Below are positions 7,943 to 16,920 of a stretch of 53,152 nucleotides of DNA, piece after piece. The DNA is from Nonomuraea terrae. Lineage in GTDB: Bacteria; Actinomycetota; Actinomycetes; Streptosporangiales; Streptosporangiaceae. The position numbers and the translations under genes were made by a program. The DNA is taken from contig NZ_SMKQ01000037.1 in NCBI RefSeq assembly GCF_004348995.1, forward strand, positions 1 through 53,152. Direction: 5' to 3'. Each line of letters begins with the position of its first letter. Position 1 is the stretch's first letter. The notes beneath the pieces are model-generated. The model did not search any database. It saw only the letters and a list, made by a program, of their open reading frames with translations, and was not told where the DNA came from.

Positions 7943-9463
7943 GTGAGCACGTCGGCCGTCGAACCCGGCACCCGTCTCGCCGAGCGTTTCCGGCTGGAGG
8001 ATCGCGTCAGCGAGTCCGATGGCGCCACGCTGTGGAAGGCCATCGACGAGATCCTCGCCCGGCCTGTCGCCGTGCACACGTTCTCGCCGGACTTCCCGCG
8101 CGTCCACGAGGTCGTCACGGCCGCCCGCGCGGCGAGCCGGCTCACCGACCCGCGCATCACCCAGGTCTTCGACGCCGCCGAGGACGACAAGGCCGCCTAC
8201 GTCGTCAGTGAGTGGGTCACCGGCGAGACGCTGGCCGACCTGCTCGCCTCGGGGCCGCTGGAGCCGGAGCGGGCCGCCGGCCTGGTCGCCGAGGCGGCAG
8301 AGGCGCTGGCGCACGCCCACGAGGCCCAGCTCTACCACCTGTGCCTGCGCCCTGCCCATCTGATGTGGACGACCGGCAACACGGTGAAGGTGCTCGGCGT
8401 GGCCGTCGACGCCGCTCTGGCCGGTCTCACCACCGATCAGCCGGCGCTCGACGACGCCGAGGGGCTCGGCCGGCTGCTGTACGCCGGGCTGACCGGTCAC
8501 TGGCCGGGCGACGAAGAAGAGGGCGGCCTGCCGGCGGCTCCCATGACCGACGGCCACTTCTGCTCGCCCCGTCAGGTCACGGCCGGCGTTCCCGGTTATC
8601 TCGACACCGTCACCGTGCGCGCCTGCCTGCCCGAGTCGCGCAGGGGGCAGAGCCCCCTGTCCAGCCCGTCCGAGGTGGCCGAGGCGCTGGCCGACGTGGC
8701 CAGGCCGATGCCCATCCCGATCTCCTACCCCTCCACCCCCGCGGTGGCCTCGGCCTCGCACACCGAGGGCCTCGACATCGCGCACCGCCAGCAGACCGCC
8801 ATGCAGCCGCGGCCGCCCGCGCCCCGCCCGATCAGCAACGGAGGTGGCGGCGGCACGCTCAACCGGGTGCTGATGACAGTGGTGGTGCTGCTCGTCATCG
8901 TGGCGGTAGGCGTCGGCGCGTGGACGATCGGCCGCAGCCTCGGCAGCCCGACCGATCCCGTCGAGGCCGGGGGCACCACGCCCGCCACCACCGCGCCGGT
9001 CACGGCCCAGGAGATGGAGGCGGTCAAGCCCGACAAGGCCAGCGGCTTCGACCCGCTGGGCGACGGCGATGAGAAGTCCGACATCGCCAAGCTCGCCATC
9101 GACGGCAAGCCCGGCACGTTGTGGAAGACCGAGACCTACACCAGCGCCGACCTGGGCCGGCTGAAGGACGGCGTCGGCCTGCTGCTCGACATGGGCAAGT
9201 CGATGCAGATCGGCGACGTCGAAGTTACGCTGTCGGATGCGTCCGGCGCGAGCGTCGAGCTGAAGGTGGGCGACTCCGCCGAGCTGGGCTCGCTGAAGAC
9301 GGTGGCGACCGCCAAGGACGCGTCGGGCAAGACCACCCTGACTCCCGAGCAGGCGACAAGCGGCCAGTACGTTTTGATCTGGTTTACGCGTGTTCCGACG
9401 GATGCAGGCACTTTTCATGGCACCATCTATGAGGTAGTGGTGCACTCTCCCGGATCGGCATAA
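7943..9463 (+). CDS. membrane pseudokinase with extracellular discoidin-like domain (MurJ partner)
   Basis: Residues 1-270 follow the Ser/Thr kinase fold (GTRLAERFRLEDRVSESDGATLW...), but every catalytic motif is lost. The VAIK lysine is VAVH (His45), the HRDLKPxN loop is YHLCLRPAHL (131-140), and the DFG is replaced by GVAVD (152-156). A helix at about 306-330 crosses the membrane, and the outside part (about 360-506) resembles the discoidin or galactose-binding-like domain at the end of mycobacterial MviN. GTG 7943 has GGAGAG about 8 nt upstream; the frame is open from 7877. By analogy it should be phosphorylated by a PknB-like kinase, bind an FHA protein and regulate MurJ. Confidence 0.82.
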   Translation: MSTSAVEPGTRLAERFRLEDRVSESDGATLWKAIDEILARPVAVHTFSPDFPRVHEVVTAARAASRLTDPRITQVFDAAEDDKAAYVVSEWVTGETLADLLASGPLEPERAAGLVAEAAEALAHAHEAQLYHLCLRPAHLMWTTGNTVKVLGVAVDAALAGLTTDQPALDDAEGLGRLLYAGLTGHWPGDEEEGGLPAAPMTDGHFCSPRQVTAGVPGYLDTVTVRACLPESRRGQSPLSSPSEVAEALADVARPMPIPISYPSTPAVASASHTEGLDIAHRQQTAMQPRPPAPRPISNGGGGGTLNRVLMTVVVLLVIVAVGVGAWTIGRSLGSPTDPVEAGGTTPATTAPVTAQEMEAVKPDKASGFDPLGDGDEKSDIAKLAIDGKPGTLWKTETYTSADLGRLKDGVGLLLDMGKSMQIGDVEVTLSDASGASVELKVGDSAELGSLKTVATAKDASGKTTLTPEQATSGQYVLIWFTRVPTDAGTFHGTIYEVVVHSPGSA

Positions 9464-9478
9464 TCAGGAATCCCTCTT

Positions 9479-10114
9479 GTGAACTCCCCACCCGAGACAC
9501 CCTCATCAGCGGAGCGGCCGTCGGTCACCGACGCCGAGCTGCTGACCGCGCACATCAACGGGGATCCACACGCCTTCAGCGAAATCGTCAAACGCCACCG
9601 CGACCGCATGTGGGCGGTCGCCCTGCGGACGCTGGGTGACCCTGACGAGGCCGCCGACGCCGTGCAGGACGCCTTCGTCTCCGCCTACCGCAAGGCCGGC
9701 TCGTTCCGCGGTGAGGCCGCCGTCACGACGTGGCTGCACCGCATCGTGGTGAACGCCTGCCTCGACCGGATGCGGCGCAAGTCCGTCCGCCCGGTCGCCG
9801 ACGACGAGCTCATCGAGGCCGCCGAGCGCGAGACCCCGATGCCCGACCAGACCCTGGAGCGCGAGGTCTCCATGGAGGTTTCGGCCGCGCTGAAACTCCT
9901 GCCCGGCGACCAGCGGGCGGCCCTGGTGCTGGTCGACATGATGGGCTATTCGGTCGAAGACGCAGCTCAGGTGCTCCAAGTGCCCAGCGGCACGGTGAAG
10001 AGCAGATGTGCCCGAGGACGCGCGAAACTTGCCCCAATTCTTTCGCATCTGCGGAACCGATCCGAAGCCAATCGCGTCTCATCCGCGAAGGGAGCAGAAC
10101 TTCGTGACGGGTGA
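9479..10114 (+). CDS. sigM: ECF sigma factor SigM
   Basis: A 211-residue extracytoplasmic-function sigma factor. Region 2 (about 25-95) contains FSEIVKRHRDRMWAVALRTLG and DEAADAVQDAFVSAYRKAGSFRGEA; region 4 (about 135-190) holds LPGDQRAALVLVDMMGYSVEDAAQVL followed by the GTVKSRCARGRAKL recognition helix. Position between the MurJ module and trxBA matches sigM in Streptomyces and mycobacteria, where it answers osmotic, oxidative or envelope stress. GTG start at 9479. The 3' end overlaps the anti-sigma gene by 11 bp, so both are co-translated. Confidence 0.9.
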   Translation: MNSPPETPSSAERPSVTDAELLTAHINGDPHAFSEIVKRHRDRMWAVALRTLGDPDEAADAVQDAFVSAYRKAGSFRGEAAVTTWLHRIVVNACLDRMRRKSVRPVADDELIEAAERETPMPDQTLEREVSMEVSAALKLLPGDQRAALVLVDMMGYSVEDAAQVLQVPSGTVKSRCARGRAKLAPILSHLRNRSEANRVSSAKGAELRDG

Positions 10115-11027
10115 TACGCACTACGATCTGGAGATCCTTGCTGAATTGGCCGAGGGTCTCTTGGACGCCGACACGGCACAGCGGGTCCGCGAGCATCTCG
10201 CGGTCTGCGACCCCTGCGGGGAGCTGCTGGCCGACCTTGCGGCGGTTCGCGAGGTGCTCGCGGCGACTCCCACACCGGCCATGCCGATGGGCGTCGCACT
10301 ACGCATCGACAAGGCACTGGCGGTCGAGGCCGAGTCCCGGCGGGGCGGTGGCGTCGGTCTCGCGGAGCCGCCGGACTGGGACGAGCTCATGCGGGACGCC
10401 CCATGGGAGCGGCCCGCCGCCTCCGGCGACGTCCCGCGGCAGGCCCCCGAGCAGACCCCGGAGCAGCCGGTGCGCCTCGGCGTGGTCGCCGACGACGGCA
10501 GCATCGTGCCGGCCCGGCGCCGGGCCCCCCGGCGGCGCCGCTGGGCGATGCCGGCGGTCGCGGCCGCCGCGGCGGTGGCGGTGGTGGGCACGGCGGTGAC
10601 CGCGACCGGCCTGCTGGTGGCGGGCGGTGACGGTGCGAGCGTCGCACCACCGATCGCCCTGCCGTCGCAGTCGTCCGCGCAGCCGAGCGTGAGCCGGGAT
10701 CCGACGCGCGCACGGGCGTACGTCGTGACCAACAGCGACCACAACTACAGCGACCACGAACTGCGGATGCGGCTGAACGACCTGCTCGGCCCCGCACCCG
10801 CGCTGAACGGCGCCTCCTCCGAGAGCGACCAGGTCGCCAAGTGCGTCACCGCGGTCTCCAAGCGCAGCAAGCTCGACGTGTTCGCGGTCGACCGGGGCCA
10901 GTACAACGGCCAGGAGGCCCTCGTCGTGGCCTCGTGGAAGAAGCGGGCCACCGAAAGGGTCCGCATCGACATCGTCGACCCGTTCAACTGCAAGAACCTG
11001 CGTAAGCCCGCCCTGGGCCGCTGGTAG
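10104..11027 (+). CDS. anti-sigma factor, zinc-finger (ZAS-type), membrane anchored
   Basis: A 307-residue protein. An N-terminal helix bundle carries the HxxxCxxC zinc-binding motif (His31, Cys35, Cys38; HLAVCDPC). A Pro/Arg-rich linker follows, then one transmembrane helix at about 147-170 (AVAAAAAVAVVGTAVTATGLLVAGG) and an extracytoplasmic domain. It should sequester SigM and release it on a thiol or envelope signal. GTG 10104 is preferred over the frame's upstream ATG at 10008 because GGGAG lies 9-10 nt before it and the protein then starts at the conserved domain. Cognate to the overlapping sigM gene. Confidence 0.85.
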   Translation: MTGDTHYDLEILAELAEGLLDADTAQRVREHLAVCDPCGELLADLAAVREVLAATPTPAMPMGVALRIDKALAVEAESRRGGGVGLAEPPDWDELMRDAPWERPAASGDVPRQAPEQTPEQPVRLGVVADDGSIVPARRRAPRRRRWAMPAVAAAAAVAVVGTAVTATGLLVAGGDGASVAPPIALPSQSSAQPSVSRDPTRARAYVVTNSDHNYSDHELRMRLNDLLGPAPALNGASSESDQVAKCVTAVSKRSKLDVFAVDRGQYNGQEALVVASWKKRATERVRIDIVDPFNCKNLRKPALGRW

Positions 11028-11044
11028 GCAGGAAACATCTCGTC

Positions 11045-11074
11045 AGAGCCCGCTTCGGCGGGCTCTTTCGTTTG
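11045..11074 (+). terminator. intrinsic terminator after the sigM operon
   Basis: A perfect 9-bp stem AGAGCCCGC/GCGGGCTCT (11045-11053 with 11058-11066) is closed by a TTCG tetraloop and followed by TTCGTTTG. It lies 17 bp after the anti-sigma stop and separates that operon from trxBA. Confidence 0.9.
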
Positions 11075-11109
11075 TCCGGGCGTCGTCGCCGCGTCGGGGG
11101 GTAGGGCTG

Positions 11110-11135
11110 GGAATCACGGCGGCCTAGGATCTGTT
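11110..11135 (+). promoter_or_regulatory. SigR-type promoter of trxBA (GGAAT-N18-GTT)
   Basis: GGAAT (11110-11114) and GTT (11133-11135) are separated by exactly 18 nt, the consensus of thiol-stress SigR/SigH promoters. trxBA is the prototype SigR target in Streptomyces coelicolor. An overlapping TAGGAT (11125-11130) could be a housekeeping -10. The distance to the trxB start (about 40 nt) is normal. Confidence 0.75.
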
Positions 11136-11174
11136 GAGCCGGTTGGCAACAGCAGACGAGGAAGGCGTGGAGCG

Positions 11175-12107
11175 TTGAGCGACGTTCGTAACGTGATCAT
11201 CATTGGGTCCGGCCCGGCGGGCTACACGGCGGCCGTCTACTCCGCGCGCGCCGAGCTTAAACCACTGGTCTTCGAGGGCTCCGTCACGGCCGGCGGCGCG
11301 CTCATGAACACCACCGACGTGGAGAACTTCCCGGGTTTCCCCGACGGCATCATGGGCCCCGACCTGATGGACAACCTGCGCAAGCAGGCCGAGCGGTTCG
11401 GCGCCGAGCTGGTCGCCGACGACGTGGTCGAGGTCGACCTGAACGCCGAGCCGAAGGTCGTCAAGACCCACACCGACACCTACTACGCCAAGTCGGTGAT
11501 CCTGGCCATGGGCTCCGGCTACCGCGAGCTCGGCGTGCAGGGCGAGAAGCGGCTGTCCGGCCGCGGCGTGTCGTGGTGCGCGACCTGTGACGGCTTCTTC
11601 TTCCGCAACAAGGACATCGTGGTCGTCGGCGGCGGCGACACCGCGATGGAGGAGGCCATGTTCCTGACCCGGTTCGGGCGCATGGTGACCGTGGTCCACC
11701 GCCGTGACACGCTGCGGGCCAGCAAGATCATGCAGGACCGCGCGTTCGCCAACGAGAAGATCCGCTTCGTCTGGGACTCCGAGGTCGCCGACGTGCTCGG
11801 TGACACCAGGGTCGAGGCCGTGAAGCTGCGCAACGTCAAGACCGGCGAGGAGTGTGAGCTGGCCACCGACGCGCTGTTCGTCGCGATCGGCCACGACCCC
11901 CGCACGGAGCTGGTCAAGGGTCAGATCGACCTCGACGAGAACGGCTACATCGAGGTGGCCTCGCCGAGCACGGCGACCAACATCGAAGGCGTGTTCGCCG
12001 CGGGCGACGTCGTCGACCACACCTACCGCCAGGCCATCACCGCGGCCGGCACCGGCTGTGCTGCCTCGCTCGATTCTGAGCGCTGGCTGGCCAACAACGA
12101 GAAGTAA
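11175..12107 (+). CDS. trxB: thioredoxin-disulfide reductase
   Basis: A 310-residue NADPH-dependent flavoprotein that reduces thioredoxin. The FAD-binding GSGPAG is at 11-16, the redox pair is Cys135/Cys138 in WCATCDG, the NADPH-binding [10 protein letters not shown] lies at about 152-161, and a C-terminal FAD motif [10 protein letters not shown] is present. The start appears to be TTG at 11175, with GAGGAAGG upstream. trxA follows 10 bp later and both are driven by the SigR-type promoter. Confidence 0.96.
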   Translation: MSDVRNVIIIGSGPAGYTAAVYSARAELKPLVFEGSVTAGGALMNTTDVENFPGFPDGIMGPDLMDNLRKQAERFGAELVADDVVEVDLNAEPKVVKTHTDTYYAKSVILAMGSGYRELGVQGEKRLSGRGVSWCATCDGFFFRNKDIVVVGGGDTAMEEAMFLTRFGRMVTVVHRRDTLRASKIMQDRAFANEKIRFVWDSEVADVLGDTRVEAVKLRNVKTGEECELATDALFVAIGHDPRTELVKGQIDLDENGYIEVASPSTATNIEGVFAAGDVVDHTYRQAITAAGTGCAASLDSERWLANNEK

Positions 12108-12117
12108 GGAGCACACC

Positions 12118-12432
12118 GTGAAGGCTGTCACCGACGCCACGTTCGATTCCGAGGTACTCAAGAACGACAAGCCCGTCTTGGTCGACTTCTGGGCCGAGTG
12201 GTGCGGCCCGTGCCGCCAGGTCTCCCCGATCCTGGAGGAGATCGCCAAGGAGCACGGCGACAAGCTCGAGATCGTCAAGCTCAACATCGACGAGAACCCT
12301 GAGGTTCCGCGCCAGTACGGTGTGCTCCAGATCCCGACGATGAACGTCTACAAGGGTGGCGAGGTCGTGAAGCAGATCATCGGCGCCAAGCCGAAGGCCA
12401 TGCTGCTGCGCGAGCTCGAGGGCATCATCTAG
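12118..12432 (+). CDS. trxA: thioredoxin
   Basis: A 104-residue thioredoxin with the active site WCGPC (Cys29, Cys32) and the cis-Pro loop in [11 protein letters not shown]. The GTG start at 12118 has AAGGA 6-9 nt upstream, just after the trxB stop. It receives electrons from TrxB and reduces cytosolic disulfides. Normal family length; nothing is missing. Confidence 0.96.
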   Translation: MKAVTDATFDSEVLKNDKPVLVDFWAEWCGPCRQVSPILEEIAKEHGDKLEIVKLNIDENPEVPRQYGVLQIPTMNVYKGGEVVKQIIGAKPKAMLLRELEGII

Positions 12433-12524
12433 CACGTCTCACGGATGGCCCCCGCGGCCGTCGGCCGGGAGCAGCACTGGAACGGCCCTGCCCCCGGCCG
12501 ACCCGCTCGTGGAGCGCTTCGCCG

Positions 12525-12554
12525 GCCCCTCGCGACTCGATCGCGGGGGGCTTT
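12525..12554 (+). terminator. terminator after trxA
   Basis: An 11-bp stem (12525-12535 with 12541-12551; one G-T pair) with a 5-nt loop and a short TTT tail. It lies between trxA and the convergent GNAT gene and could serve both directions. Confidence 0.75.
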
Positions 12555-12580
12555 CGCATGCGTACGGGTCTGTGGGACCG

Positions 12581-13198
12581 TCAGACGGGCCGGAGAGCCC
12601 GCTCCGGGGTCATGGAGCCGAGGAGGCGCTCCAAGGCCACCTCGACGTCCTCACGCCACGAGACGGCGTTCTTGAGTTCAAGCCGCAACCGCGGAAATCT
12701 CAAATGCGGACGAATAGTTTTAAACCCCACAGAAAGCAAGTATTCCGCCGGTACTATGCAACTCGGCTCTTCCCACTTCAGATCTCCGAAAGCTTCAATC
12801 GCCTTGACTCCGCGCCTGGTCAAGTCTTTGGCCACGCCTTGGATCAGCATGCGCCCCAGCCCGCCACCGGAGAACTCGGGAATGATGTGGGCCGTCATCA
12901 ACAACACCGCGTCGGCGCTCACCGGCGACGTGGGAAACGCCAGCGAACGCGGGGTGTAAAGCGGCGGGCTGTAGAGGACGAACCCGGCCGGGACCCCATC
13001 GACATAGACAATCTTCCCGCAGCTCCCCCACTCCAGCAGCGTGGCGGAGATCCAGGCTTCCTTCTCCAACCCCGGATCACCCGACTCCGTCGCACGCTCG
13101 CTGTTGACGGGGTCGAGCTCCCAGAACACGCACCGCCGGCAGCGCCGCGGAAGATCTTCAAGATTGTCCAGGGTTATGTTGACCAGTCGGCGCGACAA
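12581..13198 (-). CDS. GNAT family N-acetyltransferase
   Basis: A 205-residue acyl-CoA-dependent acetyltransferase-like protein. The acetyl-CoA loop is FSGGGLGRMLIQGVAKDL (about 108-125), and the following helix and strand (KAIEAFGD) match the GNAT core. Near the N-terminus RRCRRCVFWELDP contains two close cysteines (19 and 22) that could bind metal or respond to thiol stress. The acceptor is unknown. Equivalent genes occur between trxA and parB in other actinomycetes, so it looks like a resident rather than acquired gene. It is convergent with trxA and divergent from the aminotransferase. Confidence 0.8.
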   Translation of the reverse strand: MSRRLVNITLDNLEDLPRRCRRCVFWELDPVNSERATESGDPGLEKEAWISATLLEWGSCGKIVYVDGVPAGFVLYSPPLYTPRSLAFPTSPVSADAVLLMTAHIIPEFSGGGLGRMLIQGVAKDLTRRGVKAIEAFGDLKWEEPSCIVPAEYLLSVGFKTIRPHLRFPRLRLELKNAVSWREDVEVALERLLGSMTPERALRPV

Positions 13199-13374
13199 CT
13201 ACCGCCCCTATCGTTGACCCGGAAAAGCGCGCGAAAACCGCGTCCACAACTGGCATCGTAGCTCAGTGAAGATGCAGCCAGCGGACACCACGACGGTCGT
13301 GCCCGGTCACGGGGGACATGCCGGACTGGCGTAATCTGGTATTTCCGCCCGATATGACACCTAGGAGGTGGGCC

Positions 13375-14700
13375 GTGACGGAAGAGCTGGATCACGGTCA
13401 GACACCCGCGACCCAAGGGTCGCGCATCGACGCCTACGTCGATCGGTACGCGGCGCGAGCCGCCGGGATGGTCGCCTCCGAGATTCGAGCTCTGTTCGCC
13501 GTCGCGTCGAGGCCAGAGGTGGTCTCGCTCGCCGGCGGCATGCCGTACGTCACGGCGCTTCCCCTCGACATGGTCGGCGAGCTGGTCTCCGACCTCGTCA
13601 CCAGGCGTGGCCCGGTGGCGCTGCAGTACGGCTCAGGGCAGGGCGATCCGCACCTGCGCGAGCAGATCTGCGAGGTCATGAGACTGGAGGGGATCAACGC
13701 CGGGGCGAACGACGTGGTCGTCACCGTCGGGTCGCAGCAGGCACTCGACCTCATCACCCGGATCTTCATCGACCCGGGTGACGTCGTCCTCGCGGAGGGG
13801 CCCTCCTACGTGGGGGCCTTGGGGACGTTCTCTGCGTACCAGGCGAAAGTCGTTCACATCGCCATGGACGACCAGGGCATCGTGCCAGAGTCGCTGGCTC
13901 AGACCATCTACGCGCTGGAGACCGCCGGCGCGCCCATCAAGTTCCTCTACACGATCCCGAACTTCCACAACCCCGCCGGCGTCACGCTCAACATCGCGCG
14001 GCGCCAGCAGGTGCTCGACATCTGCCAGCGGGCCGGGGTCCTCATCATCGAAGACAATCCATACGGACTGCTCGGGTTCGACGGAGAGCCCATGCGGGCC
14101 CTGCGCGCGGACAATCCCGACGGTGTGGTCTATCTGGGGTCGTTCTCGAAGACCCTCGCGCCCGGGTTCCGCGTCGGGTGGGCGCTCGCGCCGCACGCCA
14201 TCCGCGACAAGCTCGTGCTCGCCATGGAGTCGGCCGTGCTGTCCCACTCCTCGTTCACCCAGCTGGCCGTCGGCCAGTATCTCGCCACGCAACCGTGGCG
14301 TGAGCAGATCAAATCGTTCAGGGAGCTCTACCGGGAACGCCGCGACGCGCTCCTCGAAGCGCTCGACGCGCTGATGCCGCCCGAGGTCACGTGGACACGT
14401 CCCGCGGGCGGCTTCTTCGTCTGGGCGACGCTGCCCGAAGGACTCGACTCCAAGGCCATCCTGCCGCGGGCCGTGGCCGAGCGGGTGGCGTTCGTCCCGG
14501 GGACGGGGTTCTTCTCCGACGGCAGCGGGGCCCGGCACATGCGGCTGTCGTTCTGCTACCCCCAGCCCGACCGCATCAGAGAAGGCGTACGCCGGCTCGC
14601 GAGTGTGATCGAGCAGGAGATGCAGTTGCGCGACACGTTCGGCACGGGGTCGGCGATCGACCGCCAGGGCGTCGACACGCCAGGCCCCGACCTCGCCTGA
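13375..14700 (+). CDS. PLP-dependent class I/II aminotransferase (2-aminoadipate/valine-type)
   Basis: A 441-residue fold-type I aminotransferase. The Schiff-base lysine is Lys259 in GSFSKTLAPGFRVGW; NFHNPAGVT (Asn ligand) and IIEDNPYG (Asp ligand of the pyridine nitrogen) are also visible. It resembles the LysN/MocR aminotransferase branch but lacks a GntR DNA-binding domain. The GTG 13375 has AGGAGG about 8 nt upstream; the frame is open from 13318. TAATCT at 13332-13337 may be its -10. The natural substrate cannot be told. Confidence 0.85.
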   Translation: MTEELDHGQTPATQGSRIDAYVDRYAARAAGMVASEIRALFAVASRPEVVSLAGGMPYVTALPLDMVGELVSDLVTRRGPVALQYGSGQGDPHLREQICEVMRLEGINAGANDVVVTVGSQQALDLITRIFIDPGDVVLAEGPSYVGALGTFSAYQAKVVHIAMDDQGIVPESLAQTIYALETAGAPIKFLYTIPNFHNPAGVTLNIARRQQVLDICQRAGVLIIEDNPYGLLGFDGEPMRALRADNPDGVVYLGSFSKTLAPGFRVGWALAPHAIRDKLVLAMESAVLSHSSFTQLAVGQYLATQPWREQIKSFRELYRERRDALLEALDALMPPEVTWTRPAGGFFVWATLPEGLDSKAILPRAVAERVAFVPGTGFFSDGSGARHMRLSFCYPQPDRIREGVRRLASVIEQEMQLRDTFGTGSAIDRQGVDTPGPDLA

Positions 14701-14712
14701 CGCGACCATTTC

Positions 14713-14750
14713 CGAGGGGGCCGGGTCTTGACGAACCGGCCCCCTCGTTC
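14713..14750 (+). terminator. terminator after the aminotransferase
   Basis: A perfect 12-bp GC-rich stem (14713-14724 with 14736-14747) with an 11-nt loop, followed by TTC. It starts 13 bp after the aminotransferase stop. Confidence 0.8.
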
Positions 14751-14883
14751 TGCCCAACACCAAGAAGTCCCCTCGTCGAACGGCCGAGATGGGATGGGAT
14801 CGCCGGAGAAAGCACCTCCCGTGCAGCATTCGCCCCCCACGCCGGTACCGTTGGACAGCGGTGGGATCAGCGGAGGAGAAGTG

Positions 14884-15831
14884 ATGAGCGATCTGGGCCA
14901 CGTGCTGGTGCTGGCCGGAGGCCTCTCCTACGAGCGGGAGGTCTCTCTGCGCTCGGGTCGCCGAGTCAGTGAGGTGCTGCGCGCGGCGGGCGTCGACGTG
15001 GAGACCCGCGACACCGACGCGTCCCTCGTCCCGTCGATCCTCGCCGACCCGCCCGACGCCGTCTTCGTCACGCTCCACGGCGGAGCAGGTGAGGACGGCG
15101 CGATCCGCTCGGTGCTGGAGCTCCTCGACGTCCCGTACGTCGGCGCCGGTCCCGACGCGTGCCGGGTGGCCTTCGACAAGCCCACCGCCAAGGTCGTCAT
15201 ACGCTCGGTCGGCCTGCACACCCCCGAGTCCGTCACCCTGCCCAAGGAGACGTTCCACGACCTCGGCGCCACGGCCGTGCTCGGCCGCATCGTCGAGCGG
15301 CTCGGGCTGCCGCTGTTCGTCAAGCCCGCCCGTGGCGGGTCCGCCCTCGGCGCCTCCTTCGTCCGTACGGCCGAGGAGCTGCCCGCCGCGATGGTCGGCT
15401 GCTTCGCGTACGGCGACACGGCCCTGATCGAGCGGTACGTCGAAGGCGTCGAGGTCTCCGTTTCCGTCGTCGACCTCGGCGACGGGCCGGAGGCGCTGCC
15501 CGCGGTGGAGATCGTGCCCGACGAGGGGGTCTACGACTACGCGGCCCGTTACACGGCCGGCCGCACCGAGTTCTTCGCCCCCGCTCGCCTCACGTCCGCC
15601 GCGGCCGCGGCCTGCGCCGAGGCCGCCGTGACCGCCCACACCGCGCTGGGGCTGCGTGACGTCTCCCGTACGGACCTGATCGTCGACGCGGACGGCGTGC
15701 CGCACTTCCTGGAGGTCAACGTGGCGCCCGGCATGACGGAGACGTCGCTGCTGCCGATGTCCGCCGAAGCCGCCGGGCGGGACCTGGGCGAGCTGTGCCG
15801 TAGCCTCCTGCAGAACGCCACCAACCGCTGA
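14884..15831 (+). CDS. ddl: D-alanine--D-alanine ligase family protein (ATP-grasp)
   Basis: A 315-residue ATP-grasp ligase that would join two D-alanines for peptidoglycan precursors. The N-terminal substrate domain shows LAGGLSYEREVSLRSG and VFVTLHGGAGEDGAI. The ATP-binding core shows LFVKPARGGSALGASFV, and the C-terminal catalytic strands FLEVNVAPGMTETSLLP carry the metal-binding Glu and Asn. ATG 14884 follows GGAGGA by 6 nt; an in-frame GTG directly before it and an open frame from 14728 are alternatives. Actinomycetes often have a second ddl elsewhere, so this may be a paralogue. Confidence 0.85.
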   Translation: MSDLGHVLVLAGGLSYEREVSLRSGRRVSEVLRAAGVDVETRDTDASLVPSILADPPDAVFVTLHGGAGEDGAIRSVLELLDVPYVGAGPDACRVAFDKPTAKVVIRSVGLHTPESVTLPKETFHDLGATAVLGRIVERLGLPLFVKPARGGSALGASFVRTAEELPAAMVGCFAYGDTALIERYVEGVEVSVSVVDLGDGPEALPAVEIVPDEGVYDYAARYTAGRTEFFAPARLTSAAAAACAEAAVTAHTALGLRDVSRTDLIVDADGVPHFLEVNVAPGMTETSLLPMSAEAAGRDLGELCRSLLQNATNR

Positions 15832-15861
15832 CCGGTCGCATGGCGGCGGAAACCGGCTGAG

Positions 15862-15874
15862 TAGCCTTGGCCTG
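15862..15874 (+). promoter_or_regulatory. -10 element TAGCCT, probable leaderless start of threonine aldolase
   Basis: TAGCCT (15862-15867) ends 6 nt before GTG 15874 with no ribosome binding site between, the same spacing as for the MFS gene at 664-676. Confidence 0.35.
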
Positions 15875-16920
15875 TGCTGATCGATTCGATGTACCCCAAG
15901 AGTTTCGCCAGCGACAACCACGCCGGCGTGCATCCGGCCGTCCTCGACGCCATCGCCGCCGCCAACCAGGGGGACGCGCCCGCGTACGGCGACGACACCT
16001 GGACGGCGGCGTTCGAGGAGCAGGCCAGGGAGGTGTTCGGCTCGGCCGCGCAGGCCTTCCCCGTGCTCAACGGCGCGGGCGCCAACCTGGTCGGTCTCGC
16101 CCTGATGCTCGGCCGCTACGACGCCGTCATCTGCACCGGCAGCGCCCACATCGCCACCCACGAGGCGGGCGCGTCGGAGCGTCTGCTGGGCGTGAAGCTC
16201 ATGACCGTCCCCACCGAGGACGGCAAGCTCCGCCCCGCCGACATCACCTCGCGCCTCGGCGGCATCGGCAACCCGCACGAGTCGCAGCCGACGGTCGTCT
16301 CCATCTCCCAGGTCACCGAACTCGGCACCTGCTACACCCCCGACGAGATCGCCGCCCTCGCCGACACCGCCCACCAGAACGGCCTCCGGCTCCACGTGGA
16401 CGGCGCCCGGCTGGCCAACGCCGCCGCGTTCCTCCGCTGCGACCTGAAGGCCATCACGACGGACGCCGGCGTGGACGTGTTCAGCTTCGGCGGCACGAAG
16501 AACGGCGCTCTGGCGGCCGAGGCCGTGGTGGTCGTCGACGATTCGCTCGCCCACGCCGTACCCTTCCTGCGGCGCCAGTCGCTCCAGCTCGCCTCGAAGA
16601 TGCGGTTCATCTCGGCGCAGCTGTCCGCCCTCCTGACGGACGACCTCTGGCGCCGGAACGCGGGCCACGCGAACGAGATGGCCGAGCGACTGGCCGACGG
16701 CCTGGCCGACATCCCGGGTGTCTCGCTGGCGTATCCGGTGGAGGGCAACGCCGTCTTCGCCACCCTCCCCCACGCCGCCACCGAAACCCTCCGCCGGCGT
16801 TACCTGTTCCACTACTGGGACGAGCCGGCCGGCACAGTCCGCTGGATGACCGCCTTCGACACCACCCCGGAGCAGGTGGACGACTTCCTCAAAGACCTCC
16901 ACCAGTCCACCACCGCCTGA
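15874..16920 (+). CDS. ltaE: low-specificity L-threonine aldolase / beta-eliminating lyase
   Basis: A 348-residue fold-type I PLP enzyme cleaving threonine to glycine and acetaldehyde. It opens with FASDNHAGVHPAVLDAI and AYGDDTWT (family signature), has LHVDGARLANAA as the Asp-containing cofactor strand, and Lys209 in SFGGTKNGAL as the Schiff-base lysine. Length is normal. It appears leaderless. It is the last intact gene before the decay zone. Confidence 0.88.
   Translation: MLIDSMYPKSFASDNHAGVHPAVLDAIAAANQGDAPAYGDDTWTAAFEEQAREVFGSAAQAFPVLNGAGANLVGLALMLGRYDAVICTGSAHIATHEAGASERLLGVKLMTVPTEDGKLRPADITSRLGGIGNPHESQPTVVSISQVTELGTCYTPDEIAALADTAHQNGLRLHVDGARLANAAAFLRCDLKAITTDAGVDVFSFGGTKNGALAAEAVVVVDDSLAHAVPFLRRQSLQLASKMRFISAQLSALLTDDLWRRNAGHANEMAERLADGLADIPGVSLAYPVEGNAVFATLPHAATETLRRRYLFHYWDEPAGTVRWMTAFDTTPEQVDDFLKDLHQSTTA

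Noticed and set aside
7733..9445. 570-codon minus-strand frame opposite the pseudokinase
   Set aside because: Antisense shadow; the plus-strand kinase fold and transmembrane helix are clear.
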